Position numbers and translations under genes: made by a program
Shown: positions 60,101 to 64,000 of the stretch, piece after piece
Layout: every line of letters starts with the position of its first letter
Numbering within the stretch: the stretch's first letter is position 1
Notes under the pieces: generated by a model
Seen by the model: only the letters and a program-made list of their open reading frames with translations
Told to the model about the DNA's origin: nothing
Database searches by the model: none
Assembly: GCF_000247815.1 (NCBI RefSeq)
Contig: NC_021674.1
Coordinates: forward strand, 14,397,562-14,461,561
Direction: 5' to 3'
DNA from: Ficedula albicollis
Taxonomy: Eukaryota > Chordata > Aves > Passeriformes > Muscicapidae
DNA length: 64,000 nucleotides

Positions 60101-63100
60101 ACGCTCTCTGTGGTTATCTCCTTTTTTTTTGCTGCATACACCATATCTCCTTTCACGTGCTACAGACACAAGGTTTGCCATTATTTAATTTGTCCTGTAA
60201 CTCTTACTTTTCTCTACAGGCTTCTCCAGTCCCTGCCAAAAGCTCCACTTGGAGCTGTTTTTCATTTCTTTCTCATTGAGAAGGAAGCCATGCAGAGTGC
60301 TAACATTATGTTCTCCACCAAGCTGCTGCTCACAGACATGAGGACAATGTTATGCTGTAAGGTGTTGATCTGTAGGTGGCTATCAATCTGTCCTCATTCC
60401 CCTCCTTCTTTTCACAAAGTTTTGACCACCATAACTGAACAGAAACAGCAGCAAACCCTGCAGACAAATAACACCACATTTTAATAAAAAGTCCAGTTCA
60501 TTATTTTTCAATAATACTTTAGTATTTGGAAAAGCATCAAAGCAACAAATTCTAAAGCTGGTACTTCTAGTGGATCCCTAATAATTATTATTGAAAACAG
60601 TTGCTAGTATAATTGGTTTGGTACATAGCAAGTTCTATTACAACCTGCAATCAGTTTCATCATCTGCTACTTTAGTGGTAAATAGAAGATAAAAATGCAT
60701 GAGGTGTACCTGGACGGAGCTGGTTCATGATACGGCAATTAAGCAGGCTGGGGAAGCAGTGAGGCAAGGAGTGACACAGGGACAACTTGTCTACAGTACA
60801 GAATTGTTACATCTATTTGTGCATCTATTTGGCATCCAAACCTTGGAGAGGCAGATAATTTAAAATTGAATTCATTTCAGGTAAGGACAAATTAGGGACA
60901 GTGCCAAATACGCTAATCCTTTCCATAGATCAGGTCTAAAAATTATTTTCTTTCCCAAGCAAGTTTCTATTCTAATTAAAAAACCCTAGGATTGATTGAT
61001 ATTTAAAATAAGCTAATATTAAAAAGTGTCCTAGTCCACCCCTTCCTTTAATTGCTGCTAAAGCAAACAATCCAGTCATGATCCAGTGACAATTGTATTA
61101 CCATGGGACTCTGCAGTCCTGCACTGACTGGTGATCTGCACTGAGCAAAAACATTATTTGAAGCTTCATTTTTAGGATCACTGCAATATTTTTTGTCTGT
61201 TTTCCTGTGGAAATTTTGGAAGAGGCACGTGTAAGGATTTTTGCCAGGACAGAGCAGGTAGCCTGCTATGTGAAACCTTGAGAAGGATGTGCAGCCAGCC
61301 CACGCTTGCTCACCTTGGGGCTGATGCTCAGGCAGCCCTTTGCTGTGATCCAGACCTCACACAGGCTGCTCTCCCCCTCAAATACTGGATGTCCCTGCTG
61401 GCACTCTTCCTCATCCAAGGAATAATCCCCATAGTTCCTATGGGCTTCCTACATTGCTCTGCAGAACCAACTCCAGCTAACCTTTATGGCAGAACATTGC
61501 TGGGTGTTAAAAGATTATGGACACCACCTCTGTTCATTGTATGTGTAGCACAGGTACCAAAAATACACAAGTTATATAGCTCTGAAAAAATTGCAGGGTT
61601 TTAGATATTTTTGCTGAATTGTAGTGGGATAATTATCTCCCTGTGAACAGAACTGCTGCAGCCATGAATGATAAGTATCTTGTGTATGGGGCCCTATAAC
61701 CTGTGAACTGTGATTTTCATCACAGAAATGGGAGTTCATGTGTCTGTGCCAGACAGCAAATATCTGTATTTCTCCTTTTCACAGAGTGGTTGGGAGGTTA
61801 CACTACTTGCATGGCAAATCTGCTGCTGTCAATGCTGCCTGAACTTCAGAAGTTAAAGCTTAGAGTTGTGACATTCATTCATGCATAATTTAAGGTATAA
61901 TCTCTATCACTAAATTTGACTTTTCCACAGGGTTACCAGGAAACAAGGCCTCATTTTACACACTTCCTTTTCATTACTGTTTTTTTAGCTTCACATTTAA
62001 TGGTCTTCTGTTTGACACATCCTCTTTTATTCCTAGTTTCAGGAAGGCAGCTTCAGCCAGAAGACTCCCACGTCACTGCTTGACTTGTCTGTTACCACGT
62101 GTCTTGAACATCCTGTGTTCATAGTAATAATACAGTGCAGATTTTGTATTAATAGAAGTACACCTAAATAATTTTCACTTGTTTCCTTCTGTCTCCTCCT
62201 ACATTCTTCCTTAAATCTTAACACAGGGTCTCTTAGAGAAAATCCTGCTTCACACTTGAACGAGCTCATTGAATTGGTTCTTTTTAATGCATATATTTTT
62301 ACATGTCTTCTTTTCCATGAATGGAAAATGCTTTTCATTAGCTTGAAGCATTTTGTGTTGGAAAAATGACCAAATAGATGCAGTAAAATCTGATAATTTT
62401 CTGGGTGAAGTTTTGTTCACTGTCTTTTTCTCTGCCCTCAGGTGGTGGCTTACTTATCTCACAGCCAATTACAGCTGGGCAGCACTTGCAACGGAGATTT
62501 GTAATTTTAGAATAAACTCTTTGGCAACAGATGGCCCCATATTTTTTTTGTAAGGACTGCTGAAGTCCTTTAGTGTCTAATTTAAGTAAAATCTGTGAGC
62601 TGACAGCAGACTTATGCTACATTGCCAACTCTGGGCATTAAAAAATAAGAAGTTTTTAAAATATAATGATCTTTTAAATTTCAATCCAAGATGCTGAGTG
62701 ATCTAATTTTTAAATATTTCCCTGGAACAATGAAAATCAAGAACCTGCCTTCCTTTCAAATGAATTCTTACGTAATCCTGGGTATTTTAAAACCAGGGAG
62801 AAAAAAATGCCCTGAGACTTGCAACAGTGCAGCTGGCAGTGCACAACAGGACAGTTCTACACCCTTCTGGGGTGATTCTACTGCCTGTGCCCTTGGGTGT
62901 GGGCTAGTGTCCCTGCACACAGACACGTGGTGTTAAATTCAGAAGGTTCTCTTTCCCAAAAAGGGATCAACTTTCCAGGAGTGCACAAAGAGGAGTCTGT
63001 TTGCAGTTCGCGCAGTCAGATGCGAGCTCAAATCACAGATGTTCACTGACGGTGTTCAGGTTGGAGAAAGAGCACTTGCACAGCACCACTCTGCTGCAGA

Positions 63101-64000
63101 GAGACCCAGCAGTGACCTCCTGCACAAGCACTGCAGTCACCCCAGGTGCCTGCAAAGCAGGTCTAGATTTACCGCTTGATTTCAAGCAGGTCTGCCTAAA
63201 GGAAGAGCCAATTTCCATTCAGCCATTTCCCACATCAGTTCTGAATGCAGCCCCCAGTCCTCATTCTCTTGCTTCCACCTGGTTGATTGAGAGCAGCCCA
63301 GCTTTGTGTAGGACAGGGATGTGACATCAGGTCACACTGATGTCACACCACACTGAGGTGGGGCACATGCAGAAGCACAGACCTGCCCCAGCATCCTTCC
63401 TCTCATGGTTGTGTGGGTGGAAGAATGTGGTTAGTGCTTAATTTTTATGGTGTTGGTGCACTGCAATGCAGCATCAGGATGCCAAACCAGTTCCGTTTTG
63501 GGCTGCTGGTGCATTTTTCTCCACTTTAAGGATTTTGTGGCAATGGTCAATGCTATTGTCAGAAAAAAAAACCAACTCCTTTTCAAGCATTTTGCCATAT
63601 AAAGAAGTGGTGAGACAAAAAGATCAGAAATAATAAACCCAAAACAATAAATGGAGGTACAATAAATTTAAAAAAAAACAAACCCAAACACACACAAAAT
63701 GAGACAAGAAGCATCAAGACATAGGAGCGAAAAAGAAAAGTAGTTGAAAAAAGAGAAGAATAATCAGTGGAAACAGAAGGGAAAGGAATCTTGAGACATG
63801 ATTCTGGAGGAATGCCCCATCTCTCCTTAAGGTACCTCCCTGCCTCAAAAGAAGCTGCAAGGCTCCAGCTGCACCTGAATCTCTTTTAAATGAAGTGTCT
63901 ATGTCCTCCTGCCAGCCCTGCTGCCTGAAATTAGGTAAGTCTTTGTGACTGCAGAGAATCGTAAAGCTATTTCTGAGTGAGCAAAAATCTATTGTGCCAG
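54126..64000. other. Intergenic region upstream of MSH6
   Basis: About 9.9 kb with no gene I can support. Open frames, the longest 187 codons at 59921-60484 (+), have low-complexity or arbitrary composition and no domain or neighbour logic. In other vertebrates KCNK12 lies beyond MSH6, but no KCNK12 exon is visible here. A perfect 9-bp inverted repeat lies at 63321-63346. Confidence 0.75.

Noticed and set aside
59921..60484. 187-codon open frame on the + strand
   Set aside because: No recognisable domain, arbitrary composition, and overlapping long frames on the other strand; probably chance.

Overview
This is vertebrate nuclear DNA, almost certainly from a bird and probably a songbird. It holds long introns with GT-AG splice sites, several fragments of the bird LINE family CR1, and a solo retroviral LTR of a type I recognise from passerine genomes. 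Species assignment is inference. There are no bacterial genes, operons, CRISPR arrays or RNA genes that I can support.

Two conserved genes lie tail to tail. Positions 1-36940 on the + strand carry FBXO11, the substrate receptor of an SCF ubiquitin ligase. All coding exons but the first are present: 22 exons, 850 residues, with the frame open through every junction. The gene enters the window in its first intron. It encodes an F-box, a long series of parallel beta-helix (PbH1/CASH) repeats and a C-terminal UBR-type zinc finger. Positions about 36900-52000 on the - strand carry MSH6, the mismatch-recognition partner of MSH2. Exons 2 to 10 are complete and give 1274 residues, the number I expect for exons 2-10 of human MSH6. 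They encode the PWWP domain, the Phe-Tyr-Glu mismatch reader, the Walker A and B motifs and the C-terminus. The 3' ends of the two genes meet at a 13-bp palindrome that contains a poly(A) signal on each strand.

MSH6 exon 1 and its promoter are not visible. Where they should lie there is a run of 844 consecutive G residues (52005-52848) flanked by a CpG-rich remnant. This is most likely a failed assembly of the GC-rich promoter. MSH6 has two further oddities. A solo LTR with a 5-bp target duplication sits only 36 bp inside intron 4, next to a duplicated splice donor. A 330-bp duplication copies the last 26 codons of exon 3 into intron 3.

From 52849 to 64000 the window is intergenic or upstream DNA. 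It holds a possible LTR-element 3' end (about 53290-53558), a duplicated CR1 tail (53963-54116) and no recognisable gene. Short tandem duplications of 20 to 530 bp are unusually frequent across the window; some look like assembly artefacts.

I found no convincing new biological system. The most interesting features are structural: the shared poly(A) palindrome, the LTR beside the MSH6 donor, the exon 3 duplication and the poly-G replacement of MSH6 exon 1.
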